40,078 nucleotides of DNA from UBA1367 sp040268355 (GCA_040268355.1 JAWRIT010000031.1:1-40078); one strand, 5' to 3'. Positions 1 through 8,220 are shown, counted from the first letter of the stretch. Translations and numbers: made by a program. The notes: a model not told the origin generated them from the sequence alone.

Positions 1-395
1 GGGGTGGCCTGCGGCTCGAGCGGAAGATCGACGCCCGCGGCCTCAAGCGCGGCATTGGTCGCCGCAAGGAAGGGATAGGTCCGGCCCATGCCCAGGTAGG
101 CGCTCGCCTGGTAGACGATCTCCTTGACCTCCACGGGCGTGACGCCCGCGCCCAAGGCGGCACCGACGAGCTCCGCGTACAGGTCGATGGCCTGACTGCC
201 GAGACAGGTGGCGAGCCAGATCATCAGGCGCGTGCGCTCGGGCAGGTCGGCATCGGTGGGCACCTGGTCGAAGGCGAAGTTGCCAAGGCGCTCGACGAAC
301 TCGGGGTCGGTGGTGGCGAGCGCCTCCGCAAAGCCGGGGCAGAGCCGATCGAGCCGCTCCTTGGCGCTTGCTGTGAGCTGTGGCTGGTATGACAT
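1..395 (-). CDS. Carboxymuconolactone decarboxylase family protein, 3' end cut by the window edge
   Basis: The start is the ATG at 395, preceded on the minus strand by GAGAGGAG eight bases upstream. The open frame runs off the left end, giving at least 131 residues. The visible protein has the all-helical CMD pattern: an N-terminal segment about a dehydrogenase-like 'F...LGNFAFDQVP', then 'RTRLMIWLATCLGSQAIDLY', then 'GVTPVEVKEIVYQASAYLGMGR', which matches the AhpD/CMD core (the helix before and after the 'E-I-V-Y-Q' segment). The CxxC peroxidase motif of AhpD is absent, so this is the CMD-type rather than the AhpD-type branch. The exact substrate cannot be told. It lies head to head with a flavin reductase gene across a dyad element, suggesting shared control. 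Confidence 0.75.
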   Translation of the reverse strand, partial: MSYQPQLTASAKERLDRLCPGFAEALATTDPEFVERLGNFAFDQVPTDADLPERTRLMIWLATCLGSQAIDLYAELVGAALGAGVTPVEVKEIVYQASAYLGMGRTYPFLAATNAALEAAGVDLPLEPQAT

Positions 396-549
396 GCTGC
401 GCTCCTCTCAAAGGTGACCTCGACATCGTGGGATCGCGCGTCCGTGCGTCGCCACCCGGGACAAGGGGCTGCGCGAGCGGGCAATCCTCTCCCCTTCCCA
501 GTTGTACCATGACGGCGGCGCGCGGCAAAACGCAGCGCCCTTTTTTGAC

Positions 550-579
550 CACTTGGCAGATACGGACACCTGCCAAGTG
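550..579. promoter_or_regulatory. 30-bp dyad (10-bp perfect arms) in a divergent intergenic region
   Basis: CACTTGGCAG at 550-559 is repeated as its exact reverse complement at 570-579 with a 10-base spacer. It lies between the starts of two divergent genes (395 minus, 658 plus). A T-run lies before, not after, the hairpin on the plus strand and becomes an A-run on the minus strand, so it is not a terminator in either direction. An operator for a dimeric regulator is the simplest reading. No regulator gene is adjacent inside the window. Confidence 0.45.
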
Positions 580-657
580 CGGGTGCGTCGCCGACGGGCG
601 TGCCGGCGTCTTGGCTATCATAGGGACCAACAACCGCGGCATCGGATGGAGGCAGGC

Positions 658-1179
658 ATGTACCATCAGGCAACGGACGAGGTCAAACGCGCCATGGCGA
701 CCTTTGCCACCAGCGTCGAGGACGGCCTCGCGCTGGTCACTGCCGGAGAGCGAGGCCACTGGAACACGATGACCATCGGCTGGGGATCGGCGGGCACCCT
801 CTGGAGCACGCCCACCGTGACGACCTACGTGCACCCCAACCGTCACACGCACCAGTTCCTGCTGGACAGCGACTGGTTTACCGTGCAGCTCTTCGGGCCG
901 GAGCACAAGCGTGACTGCGCCATCCTGGGATCTCGGTCCGGGCGTGACGGAGACAAGGTGGCGCTCACCTCGCTCACGCCCAAGCCGCTCGAGCACGGCG
1001 TCACCTTCGAGGAGGCTCGCCTGACCATCGTCTGCCACAAGATCTACGAGCAGCCCATCGAGCTCGCCCGCGTGCCTGCCGAGGTCATGGATCGCATCGG
1101 TGCGAGCCTCTACCAGAGGCAGGCGCACACCGCCTTTGTCGGCGAGATCGTGGACGTGCTCTCGGACACGGGCATCTAG
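658..1179 (+). CDS. Flavin reductase-like (FMN-binding split barrel) protein
   Basis: I chose the ATG at 658 because GGAGG at 648-652 sits five bases before it. An in-frame ATG at 646 is possible but has no spacing for a Shine-Dalgarno. The 173-residue product has the flavin-reductase-like pattern: 'ALVTAGERGHWNTMTIGWGSAGTLWSTPTVTTYVHPNRHTHQFL' is the typical region 'x-L-V-T-x...N-x-M-T-x-W...P-x-x-x-x-x-V-x-x-x-R-x-T-x-x-x-I' of NAD(P)H:FMN reductases and related split-barrel flavoproteins, followed by 'WFTVQLFG'. Such proteins bind FMN and reduce it or use it in redox stress roles. The partner enzyme is unknown. It is monocistronic, and converges with an aldo/keto reductase. Confidence 0.75.
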   Translation: MYHQATDEVKRAMATFATSVEDGLALVTAGERGHWNTMTIGWGSAGTLWSTPTVTTYVHPNRHTHQFLLDSDWFTVQLFGPEHKRDCAILGSRSGRDGDKVALTSLTPKPLEHGVTFEEARLTIVCHKIYEQPIELARVPAEVMDRIGASLYQRQAHTAFVGEIVDVLSDTGI

Positions 1180-1249
1180 CTACGGTCATAGGCCACGCCG
1201 GCGCGCCATACGAGACCAAAGGCGATCCGCCCACGGCCTGCCCAGACGC

Positions 1250-1270
1250 GCCTCGGAAGCCTTCCGAGGC
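1250..1270. terminator. Stem-loop between convergent genes, probable bidirectional terminator
   Basis: GCCTCGGAAG at 1250-1259 is followed by one base and its exact complement CTTCCGAGGC at 1261-1270, so a stem of 8-9 bp with a tight loop can form on either strand. It sits between the stop codons of the convergent flavin reductase (1179) and aldo/keto reductase (1304) genes. There is no U-tract, so the terminator call is positional. Confidence 0.45.
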
Positions 1271-1303
1271 ACGCGCCCGTCGCCGAGCGTCCCGGCCGTC
1301 TTG

Positions 1304-2152
1304 CTAGTCCTCGATCACGTAGGCGCCCATGAGCATCTCCTCCAGCCCTTCCCGCTCGGGGTCATGACCGACGCCGGTGTCCATGGCACGGATGAGGTCC
1401 ATCTCGGCGGAACTCAGCGCAAAGTCGAAGATCTCCTTGTTGGAGGCGATGCGTGCGGGATTGGTGGACTTGGGCAGCGAGATGATGCCCTCCTGATGCT
1501 CGAAGCGCAGGATGACCTGGCCCACGTCCTTGCCATGACGCTTTGCGATGGCTGTGAGCCGCGAGTCGGCGAGCAGCTCGGCGTTGCCCTGGCCAAGCGG
1601 GCCCCATGCCTCGATGGCCACGCCGTCGGCCGCCAGCGCCTCGCGCAGTTCCCGCTGTTGGAAGAGCGGGTTGTAGTTGACCTGGTTGACGGAGGGCACG
1701 ACATCGGTCTGCTCGCGGAAGCTGCGGTAGATGCGGGGCGACATGTTGGACACGCCGATGGAGCGCAGCGTGCCTGCGGCCTTGGCCTCGGCGAGGTAGC
1801 GCCAGGCTCCCACGTAGTCGCCGTAGGGCTGGTGGATGAGATAGAGGTCCACGTAGTCAAGGTCCAGCTTGCGAAGCGACCGGTCCAGCCCGCGCTTGGC
1901 GCCCTCGTAGCCGTGGTCCGAGAGCCAGAGCTTGCTGGTGACGAACACCTCGCCACGCGGGATGCCGGAGTCGCGGATGGCGCGACCCACGTCCTCCTCG
2001 TTGAAGTAGGCGGCCGCCGTGTCGATGTGGCGATAGCCTGTCCGCAGGGCCTCGAGGGTCGCCTCGTAGGTGGGTCCGTCGGGATCGATACGAAACACCC
2101 CGAAGCCGACCGAGGGGATCGCAGTGCCGTCGTTGAGAACAAAGTCCTGCAT
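1304..2152 (-). CDS. Aldo/keto reductase, 2,5-diketo-gluconate reductase-like
   Basis: The start ATG at 2152 has AAAGGAG seven bases upstream; a longer frame exists but lacks a ribosome site. The 282-residue protein is a complete NADPH-dependent aldo/keto reductase: the catalytic tetrad is visible as Asp44 and Tyr49 ('HIDTAAAY'), Lys74 ('VTSKLW') and His107 ('LIHQP'), followed by 'IGVSN', 'QVNYNP' and the C-terminal 'LPKSTNPARIASN' coenzyme-binding motif. Length and motifs match the prokaryotic AKR5/AKR3-like group that reduces small aldehydes, ketones and sugar derivatives. The physiological substrate is not deducible. It is probably transcribed alone or with the upstream thrS cluster, from which a 137-base gap separates it. 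Confidence 0.9.
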   Translation of the reverse strand: MQDFVLNDGTAIPSVGFGVFRIDPDGPTYEATLEALRTGYRHIDTAAAYFNEEDVGRAIRDSGIPRGEVFVTSKLWLSDHGYEGAKRGLDRSLRKLDLDYVDLYLIHQPYGDYVGAWRYLAEAKAAGTLRSIGVSNMSPRIYRSFREQTDVVPSVNQVNYNPLFQQRELREALAADGVAIEAWGPLGQGNAELLADSRLTAIAKRHGKDVGQVILRFEHQEGIISLPKSTNPARIASNKEIFDFALSSAEMDLIRAMDTGVGHDPEREGLEEMLMGAYVIED

Positions 2153-2289
2153 GCTCGCTCCTTTCGTGGGGTTACGTAGGACCATCTTAGACAAAATCAT
2201 GCATACGGGCAGCTTGGGGAGCCTGCTCCCAGGATGGGGCCAGCTGAGTGGTCGACCGGGGCGCACCACAGGAGCCGCAGGCACGCCCC

Positions 2290-3120
2290 TCAGCCCAGGC
2301 TGCGCTCCAATGACAGGACCTGCTCCCGTGCGTCACGCGGATCGCAGGTGATGCGGTGCCAGCGATGCCGCTCTGCGTGCTCGCGCCAGTCCACCACCGG
2401 CCCGAACCCGCCATGCAGCGTGCGAGCGGCTACCGCAAAGCTCGCATCGCCTGTGAGGCCCGGATAGCGGACCTCGGCGACATGGGGGTGACAACGCAGA
2501 TACGCCGCCACCACCTGGGCGGCGTCGCTGGCCAGGCGCCAGTCGCGCTCCCGGAGCCGGAGGGTCTCTGCCAGCTCGCCTGTGTCCACCTCAGACAGCT
2601 CCGGCAGCTGGGACATCCAGCTGCCGACATGCGAGTAGAGGGCGGAGTCTTCCGCTCGTGACGAGGGCGACTGAGCACACCGCCGACCCTTCCGGTGACG
2701 TCGGTCCCTCTCAGTCGATGGAACGCCGCCCTGGCGCTGGCCCCTCCCGGACGACGGGGCATCGTCCTGCTCATCCGAGACCAGCTCGCGTGCTCCCGCC
2801 ACAAGGGTGCCCACCCCGTCCAGCGCCGCGATAGCGACCTGTGCGCCCAAGCCGATGGCGGCACAGCCCCACGGACCCGTACGGGTGACGTCGACCACGC
2901 ACAGCTGGCCGGCCGCCTGGCAGCAGCGGCTGATGTCCCGCAGGTCAGGGCAGGTCACGGGACGCTCCCCGAGCATGGTCGCGAAGAGCGCCTCTGGAGC
3001 CAGTTCCTTGAGCTGCGCCAAAACCTCGTCTGCGGACAGCGGCGTCAGGCGGGCAAAGCGCCCGCCGAGCATGCGGGCGAGTTCACCGGCAAGCTCACGT
3101 AGCTGGTCCTGCTCCCCCAT
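2290..3120 (-). CDS. Degenerate Cys/Met-metabolism PLP-enzyme-like protein without the PLP lysine
   Basis: The 276-residue product resembles the cystathionine gamma-synthase/lyase family in two blocks. Residues 59-110 match the cofactor region (for example 'CVVDVT', corresponding to the family's VVDNTF with Asp77 kept, then 'LGAQVAIAALDGV'), and residues 190-225 match the C-terminal 'VAxYLxxHPxVxxVxYPGL' block. At the place of the family's Schiff-base lysine (S-x-TKY) the residue is Gly102, and the first 100 or so residues of a normal enzyme are missing. A low-complexity Ser/Arg stretch lies around 122-155. It cannot be a conventional PLP enzyme and is either a repurposed pseudoenzyme or a decaying gene. 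The ATG lies three bases after the thrS stop with only a weak ribosome site, implying translational coupling. Confidence 0.55.
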   Translation of the reverse strand: MGEQDQLRELAGELARMLGGRFARLTPLSADEVLAQLKELAPEALFATMLGERPVTCPDLRDISRCCQAAGQLCVVDVTRTGPWGCAAIGLGAQVAIAALDGVGTLVAGARELVSDEQDDAPSSGRGQRQGGVPSTERDRRHRKGRRCAQSPSSRAEDSALYSHVGSWMSQLPELSEVDTGELAETLRLRERDWRLASDAAQVVAAYLRCHPHVAEVRYPGLTGDASFAVAARTLHGGFGPVVDWREHAERHRWHRITCDPRDAREQVLSLERSLG

Positions 3121-3123
3121 GCC

Positions 3124-4890
3124 TTAGCCGCGACGCTCGTCTATCTCCGCGCGCACGCTGGCGACGAACTCGTCAAGGGAGGTCTGGTGCGTCTCGTTGG
3201 TGCGGTCACGCACAGAGATGTTACCGGCCTCCTTCTCCTTCTCGCCCAGTATCAGCATGTAGGGCACGCGGTCGATGGCACGCGCCTCGCGGATCTTGTA
3301 TCCGATCTTCTCGTCACGCTCGTCGACCTTGACGCGAATGCCCGCCGCACGCAGCCGCTCGCCCACCTCGAGCGCGTAGTCGCGCGTCTTCTCGGACACG
3401 GGCAGCACCTTGACCTGGCACGGAGAGAGCCATGTCGGGAACTTGCCGGCATACTGCTCGGTCAGCATGCCGATGAAGCGCTCGAAGCTGCCGAAGCCCG
3501 CACGATGGATCATGATCGGACGGTGCTTCTCGCCGTCGGTGCCGGTGTACTCGAGCTCGAAGTTCTGCGGCAGCTGGAAGTCGAGCTGGATGGTGCCGCA
3601 CTGCCAGGTACGGCCCAGGCAGTCCTGCAGGTGGAAGTCGATCTTGGGACCATAGAAGGCGCCGTCGCCCTCGTTGACGATGTACTCGACGCCCATGGTG
3701 TCGAGCGCCTCGCGCAGGCCCGCCTCGGCGAGCTCCCAATCCTCCTCGGCGCCCATCGAGTCCTCGGGGCGCGTGGAGAGCTCCACATGGTAGGGGAAGC
3801 CGAACTGCTCGTAGTAGGCCGTGATGAGGTGCGCGGTGTCCATCACCTGCTCGGTGATCTGGTCGGGACGCACGAAGAGGTGCGCGTCGTCCTGCGTGAA
3901 GGAGCGCACGCGGAAGAGCCCGTGCAGGGCGCCGCGCAGCTCGTGACGATGGTCCAGGCCGGCCTCGGCGAGCTTCAGGGGCAGGTCGCGATAGCTGCGG
4001 GGCTTGCTCTTGTAGACGAGGCAGGCGCCGGGGCAGTTCATCGGCTTGACGGCATAGTCCTCGTCGTCGATGAGCGTGGTGTACATGTTCTCCTTGTAGT
4101 GGTCCCAGTGACCGGAGGTCTCCCACAGCGTGCGTGACAGGATGACGGGCGTCTGCACCTCGTCGTAGCGATAGGCGTCCTGCATCTCGTGCCAGTAGTC
4201 CATGAGGGCGTTCTTGAGGCGCATGCCATTGGGCAGCCAGAAGGGGAATCCCGGCCCTTCGTCGGCCATCATGAACAGCTCCATCTCCTGCCCGATCCTG
4301 CGGTGGTCGCGCTTCTTGGCCTCCTCGAGGAAGGCGAGGTGCGCCTCGAGGTCGGCCTTGGAGGCAAAGGCGATGCCGTTGACGCGGGTGAGCATCTTGT
4401 TGTTGGCGTCGTTCTTCCAGTACGCGCCGGAGACGCCCGTCAGCTTGAAGGCCTTGAGCGCCTTGGTGTAGAGCAGGTGGGGACCCACGCACATGTCCAC
4501 GTACTCGCCCTGCTTGTAGAAGGTGATGCGGGCGTCGTCGGGCAGGTCGTCGATGTGTTCGACCTTGTACTTCTCGCCCCGCTCGACCATGTGGGCGATG
4601 GCCTGCTCGCGCGGGAGCTCGTAGGTCTCGAACCTGAGGTTCTCCTTGCAGATCCTGCGCATCTCCGCCTCGATGGCGGGAAAGTCGTCCTCGCTGATCT
4701 TGGTGCCCTCGGGCAGGTCGACGTCGTAGTAGAAGCCGTTGTCCGTTGCGGGTCCATAGGCGAAGTCCGCCTCGGGGTACAGGCGCTTGATGGCCTGGGC
4801 AAGTATGTGGGACGCACTATGACGGATGACGTGCAGCTCCTCGCCCTCGGGGCACTCGTCCACGTGACCGTCGTTGTACAGGACCTTCAT
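3124..4890 (-). CDS. thrS: Threonyl-tRNA synthetase lacking the N-terminal TGS domain
   Basis: The start ATG at 4890 is preceded by AAGGAG with a seven-base spacer. The 588-residue enzyme charges tRNA-Thr in the cytoplasm. The editing domain follows almost directly after the start, with its four metal-type residues His24, His28, Cys134 and His138 ('HSASH', 'DMCVGPH'). The class II catalytic core shows the zinc ligands Cys286 ('MNCPG'), His337 ('DDAH') and His462 ('MIHRAG') and the motif 2 arginines ('FRVRSFTQDDAH'). The C-terminal anticodon domain starts near residue 485. Compared with the 642-residue E. coli enzyme the roughly 50-residue TGS domain is absent. Arg319 replaces the usual Ser in 'HExSGALHG'. 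The downstream PLP-like gene starts three bases after the stop. Confidence 0.97.
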   Translation of the reverse strand: MKVLYNDGHVDECPEGEELHVIRHSASHILAQAIKRLYPEADFAYGPATDNGFYYDVDLPEGTKISEDDFPAIEAEMRRICKENLRFETYELPREQAIAHMVERGEKYKVEHIDDLPDDARITFYKQGEYVDMCVGPHLLYTKALKAFKLTGVSGAYWKNDANNKMLTRVNGIAFASKADLEAHLAFLEEAKKRDHRRIGQEMELFMMADEGPGFPFWLPNGMRLKNALMDYWHEMQDAYRYDEVQTPVILSRTLWETSGHWDHYKENMYTTLIDDEDYAVKPMNCPGACLVYKSKPRSYRDLPLKLAEAGLDHRHELRGALHGLFRVRSFTQDDAHLFVRPDQITEQVMDTAHLITAYYEQFGFPYHVELSTRPEDSMGAEEDWELAEAGLREALDTMGVEYIVNEGDGAFYGPKIDFHLQDCLGRTWQCGTIQLDFQLPQNFELEYTGTDGEKHRPIMIHRAGFGSFERFIGMLTEQYAGKFPTWLSPCQVKVLPVSEKTRDYALEVGERLRAAGIRVKVDERDEKIGYKIREARAIDRVPYMLILGEKEKEAGNISVRDRTNETHQTSLDEFVASVRAEIDERRG

Positions 4891-4936
4891 GGGATTCTCC
4901 TTGACGCTCTTATGACCAACCCGTTGATTATTGCAG

Positions 4937-4972
4937 AAAAGGGCCTGCCTGCCACCCAAAAACGGCAAGCCC
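4937..4972 (-). terminator. Hairpin plus T-run in the thrS leader (terminator or attenuator)
   Basis: Read on the minus strand, GGGCTTGCC (4972-4964) can pair with GGCAGGCCC (4949-4941) over nine positions with one G-U pair, and TTTT follows at 4940-4937. The hairpin ends 46 bases before the thrS start. It may end transcription of the upstream lipoprotein gene or act as a leader attenuator. A weak AATAAT -10-like box follows immediately, so thrS could also be started here. Confidence 0.4.
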
Positions 4973-5166
4973 CACAAGGCCGCTCGCCCTGGGTTCGCGC
5001 GCTCGCGCGGGCGAGGCGTGCCTCAGGGGCGACAGGAGCCGACCTCACCCCAGAGGCCAAGCATGCCAGAGTCCGGATGCCCGCCCCTGTACGAGAGGCA
5101 CCCCGCACCAGGAGGCATTCCCACTCCAGGCGCCAGACGAGCCCGTCCCTGTGTCAGGGCCCTGTG

Positions 5167-5973
5167 CTACTCGTCGTCCGTCGCGCCCGGCAGCCGTCCC
5201 GTCAGGCTCTCGAAGGCCGCGTCGACCGTCGTTCCGAGCTGCTGGCCGACGACCTCCTCGAGGACGCCTGCCGCGAGCGAAGGCTCCGAGAACAGCGAGA
5301 GCACGATGACGTCGTTGCTCTCGGTGACCAGCACGAGCATGCGGCGCATGCTCGGCCCGTATGCGACCGCGACCACACCATCCTCGCCAAACTCGACGTC
5401 CTCGACCACCATGACCTCTGCGACCAGGGCGGTGAAGGTGCGACGGGTGCTGGGGTAGGAGCTGGACACGATGCGATAGGAGACCGACTCCGTACAGCCC
5501 TGCCCCAGCTCGGCGATCTGGGCGTCGCTGAGGATCGCGTCGGCGGCCCCACGGACCAGCACGGCGCCAGAGCCATCCTGCATGAGCCAGGTGAGGTCCT
5601 GGCCGCTCCAGACGTAGTCCTGCTCGAGCAGCAGGGTCTCGAGCTGCCAGCCCGAGAGCTCGGAGACGGCGTAGGCCGTCACGTTGCCGTTGCGGTCGAG
5701 GCACTCCTCGTCCCACTCCTCCACGACCTCGCCCTCGGGGACGTAGGCATTGGTGTCGACGCCCTCGCTGCCGGCGTCCTGTCCCGAGCCGACCTCGGTC
5801 TGCGACCCGTCCCGTTGCTCCGTGGGCGTGGGCTCGGCCTCGGAGGAGCCGCCCTGTGCGGGCGTGCATCCGAACGAGCAGGCCAGACAGCACACAAGCA
5901 CGACCCACATGCCGCCGAACCACCGTGGCACGCGAACGGGGCCGTTCTCGTGTCGGTCGAACGAAGCGCTCAT
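5167..5973 (-). CDS. Hypothetical secreted protein, probable lipoprotein
   Basis: The start ATG at 5973 has GGAGAG eight bases upstream. The 268-residue product begins with a positively charged segment ('RVPRW') and a hydrophobic helix near residues 21-34 rich in Val, Leu and Cys. It ends in 'LACSFGC', so lipid attachment at one of these cysteines is likely although the lipobox is not ideal. Next comes a Gly/Ser/Glu/Thr-rich linker (about 38-70) typical of surface-anchored proteins, then a soluble alpha/beta domain to the end with no motif I recognise. It lies upstream of thrS on the same strand, separated by 276 bases that contain no gene. Function unknown. Confidence 0.6.
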   Translation of the reverse strand: MSASFDRHENGPVRVPRWFGGMWVVLVCCLACSFGCTPAQGGSSEAEPTPTEQRDGSQTEVGSGQDAGSEGVDTNAYVPEGEVVEEWDEECLDRNGNVTAYAVSELSGWQLETLLLEQDYVWSGQDLTWLMQDGSGAVLVRGAADAILSDAQIAELGQGCTESVSYRIVSSSYPSTRRTFTALVAEVMVVEDVEFGEDGVVAVAYGPSMRRMLVLVTESNDVIVLSLFSEPSLAAGVLEEVVGQQLGTTVDAAFESLTGRLPGATDDE

Positions 5974-6138
5974 GCTGGTCTCTCCTATCGTGCCGGGGCG
6001 TACGTCGATGCCCGTGTCTTGTCGATGCCTGAAGGTATCCGTAACGAAGAAGCGCCCACCGGCCACGAGCCTGCCGGCAGACGCCCTCTGGTGCAGACGA
6101 GCGGTATGCGCCCTACCGGACTACCGGAAGCCGCACAC

Positions 6139-6570
6139 CTACTGGATGCGTGTGCGACAGTAGGGGCAGACCTTCCAGTCGGCGTTGAGCGGACGATGGC
6201 AGGTGGGACAGACGTTACGCACCTGCGTGTTGCAGATGGGGCAGACGACGAAGTCGCGATCGATGGGCGCGCTGCACTTGGGGCAAATGCCGTAGTGCGA
6301 GAGCTGGTGCTCGCGCAGGGCGATGTCCAGGTCCTGCTCCTCGCGGTCGACGAGGTAGCTTGACGGCCGAAGGATGACATAGGCGAGAATGCCCACGATG
6401 GGGATGACGGAGATGATCGCCCAGACCCACCAAGGCTCCGCCCCGCGCCGCTGCGCATCGCGGATGACATAGACGATGGACAGGATGTACACCATCACGA
6501 TGCATGCCACCATGAGGTAGAGCACCATGCGGACCTCGGGGGTCATGAGTTGGTCGAGAAGTTCTCGCAT
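6139..6570 (-). CDS. Small membrane protein with double zinc ribbon
   Basis: The start ATG at 6570 is preceded by AAGGAGCAAAGGA. The 143-residue protein has two membrane helices (about 15-36 and 47-67) in the arrangement of the phospholipase-D-nuclease N-terminal/PLDc_N type segment ('YVIRDAQRRGAEPWWVWAII'). After this come about 25 charged residues and a C-terminal double zinc ribbon with four CxxC pairs: Cys96/99, Cys110/113, Cys121/124 and Cys135/138. The ribbon would face the cytoplasm. Such proteins are widespread in Coriobacteriia and Firmicutes and have no firmly known function. A promoter-like pair of boxes lies upstream at 6639-6669. Confidence 0.7.
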   Translation of the reverse strand: MRELLDQLMTPEVRMVLYLMVACIVMVYILSIVYVIRDAQRRGAEPWWVWAIISVIPIVGILAYVILRPSSYLVDREEQDLDIALREHQLSHYGICPKCSAPIDRDFVVCPICNTQVRNVCPTCHRPLNADWKVCPYCRTRIQ

Positions 6571-6638
6571 CGGTCCTTTGCTCCTTAGGTCTGTCAAACA
6601 CGCACAGATGCGCCACGGGTGAGCCAATTGCCGTGAAA

Positions 6639-6681
6639 ACTATATCAGAAACATCGTTGCGTCTGACAATCACCACGTGGT
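6639..6681 (-). promoter_or_regulatory. Putative promoter with upstream 10-bp palindrome for the zinc-ribbon gene
   Basis: On the minus strand TTGTCA (6669-6664) and TATAGT (6644-6639) match the -35 and -10 consensus at five of six positions each, with a long spacer of 19 bases. Directly upstream of the -35 lies the perfect palindrome ACCACGTGGT at 6672-6681, a plausible regulator site. Confidence 0.4.
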
Positions 6682-6765
6682 TGCCAGAGTTTACCGAGTG
6701 CACAAGGTGCCGACATCCGGGGGCGCTGTGGGCGGCTCAGGGAGTGGGGCGCCGGGCGGAGGGTC

Positions 6766-8220
6766 CTATGCGGCCCCAGGACGTCCGCAGGAGCCGGCGT
6801 GACCGAACGAGCCGCGCAGCGCGCCGGCCACCTCCCCGGCAAGGGTGATGGAGCCGCAGGCGACCAGCGGCACCCCCGCCAGCGCGTCAAGCGCCTCCTC
6901 GACGGTGTCGATGGAGCCGGCGACCGTGGCGCCCGCCCGCTCGAACGCCTCCGCGAGCTCTGCGGCCGCAAGCGCGCGCGGCGAGCGGGTGCGGGTCGTG
7001 TAGACGAGCGGGAACTCCCGGGCCAGAAGGCCGACGATGCCCTCGACGTCCTTGTCGGCGAGCACGGCGGCCAGAAGGGCGGGGCGCTCCCCCACCGTCG
7101 GCGCGATCGCCCGTATGGCCGAAAGAAAGGTCTCCACCGACTGCGGGTTGTGACAGGCGTCGATGAGCAGGATGGGGTCCGTGCGCACCACGTCGAAGCG
7201 CCCCGGCGTGGGACAGGCGGCAAGCGACGGGCGCAGCGCGCGCTCGTCAAGGGGACGGGCGAGGAAGGCCTCGCAGAGCGTGATGGCGCAGGCGATGTTC
7301 GCCGCCTGGAAGGCAGGCTTGACCACGCGAAGCCCCGTATAGGTCGCCTGCGGCGTCGTCACGCTCAGCACGAGCTCCCCACCGATGCGGGCGGGCCGCT
7401 CGTCCACCACGTAGCTCGCATGGGCGCGCTCGTCATGCGCGCGCGGCACGCCGGGGTGCATCGCCCCCACCGCGTCCTCTGCGCGCCGCGCGCGGAGCAG
7501 CACCGGCTCCACGCCCTCGCGTGCGCACTGGTTGAGAAAGACGTCCTCGACGCTCTCGGGCGTCGCCGTGCCGACGCCCAGCACGCAGCTGCGGCCCGCC
7601 TGGATGACCGCCGCCTTCTCGGCGGCGATGGCCTCGAGCGAATCGCCGAGGATGCGCGTGTGGTCGAGCCCGACGCCGGTCACCGCGACCGCGCAGATGC
7701 CACCAGCCGCCGAGGTCGCGTCCCAGCGGCCTCCCATACCCACCTCCAGCACCGCCGCCTCGACGCCGGCCTCGGCAAAGACGACCAGCGCGGCGACCGT
7801 GAGCAGGTCGAACTCCGTCACGTCGTAGGGTCGCAGGCCCTGCGCGCGACGCGCCTCGTTCACGCGCCTGCCCGCCTCGAAGGCGACGGAAAGCCCGTGC
7901 GCGAAGGTCGTGCGCGAGACGGGGCGACCGTCCACCTCCATGCGCTCGGTGTAGCTCACCAGCTCGGGACTCGTGTACAGCGCGGTACGCAGGCCGCAGC
8001 CCGCAAGGATCGCCGCCGTGTAGCGCGAGGTGGACGTCTTCCCGTTGGTGCCGGCGACCTGCAGGCACCGGTAGCGCAGGTCCGGGTTCCCGCAGGCGGC
8101 CAGCATGTCCACCACCGTCTCGAGCATGGGCTGGATGCCGAGCTTGCGCGTGGCATGCAGCCTGCGCAGGGCCTCGTCGTAGTCGAGCGCGGGAGGGGCG
8201 AAGGGCACCTGGTACGTCAT
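6766..8220 (-). CDS. folC: Bifunctional folylpolyglutamate synthase / dihydrofolate synthase
   Basis: The product (484 residues) is a Mur-ligase-fold enzyme that joins glutamate to dihydropteroate and to reduced folates, using ATP. The P-loop is 'VAGTNGKTS' at residues 55-63. 'HTRILG', 'VLEVGMGGRWDATSA' and 'LIDACHNPQS' are the other FolC signatures, the last opening the C-terminal domain. The ATG at 8220 overlaps the stop of the upstream PTPS gene as ATGA, and GAGGATG precedes it, so the two are translationally coupled. It is the last gene of the fhs-fchA-folD-folE-queD-folC operon. The start choice drops a 19-residue extension that would lie inside the upstream gene. Confidence 0.95.
   Translation of the reverse strand: MTYQVPFAPPALDYDEALRRLHATRKLGIQPMLETVVDMLAACGNPDLRYRCLQVAGTNGKTSTSRYTAAILAGCGLRTALYTSPELVSYTERMEVDGRPVSRTTFAHGLSVAFEAGRRVNEARRAQGLRPYDVTEFDLLTVAALVVFAEAGVEAAVLEVGMGGRWDATSAAGGICAVAVTGVGLDHTRILGDSLEAIAAEKAAVIQAGRSCVLGVGTATPESVEDVFLNQCAREGVEPVLLRARRAEDAVGAMHPGVPRAHDERAHASYVVDERPARIGGELVLSVTTPQATYTGLRVVKPAFQAANIACAITLCEAFLARPLDERALRPSLAACPTPGRFDVVRTDPILLIDACHNPQSVETFLSAIRAIAPTVGERPALLAAVLADKDVEGIVGLLAREFPLVYTTRTRSPRALAAAELAEAFERAGATVAGSIDTVEEALDALAGVPLVACGSITLAGEVAGALRGSFGHAGSCGRPGAA

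Noticed and set aside
4891..5166. T-box riboswitch in front of thrS
   Set aside because: A GGGTGGCA segment near the hairpin resembles the start of a T-box, but the ACC-GCG part is missing, and no specifier loop with a Thr codon could be laid out.
4189..6363. 724-codon plus-strand frame over thrS and the lipoprotein gene
   Set aside because: Antisense shadow without motifs; thrS and the lipoprotein gene have start signals and family features.
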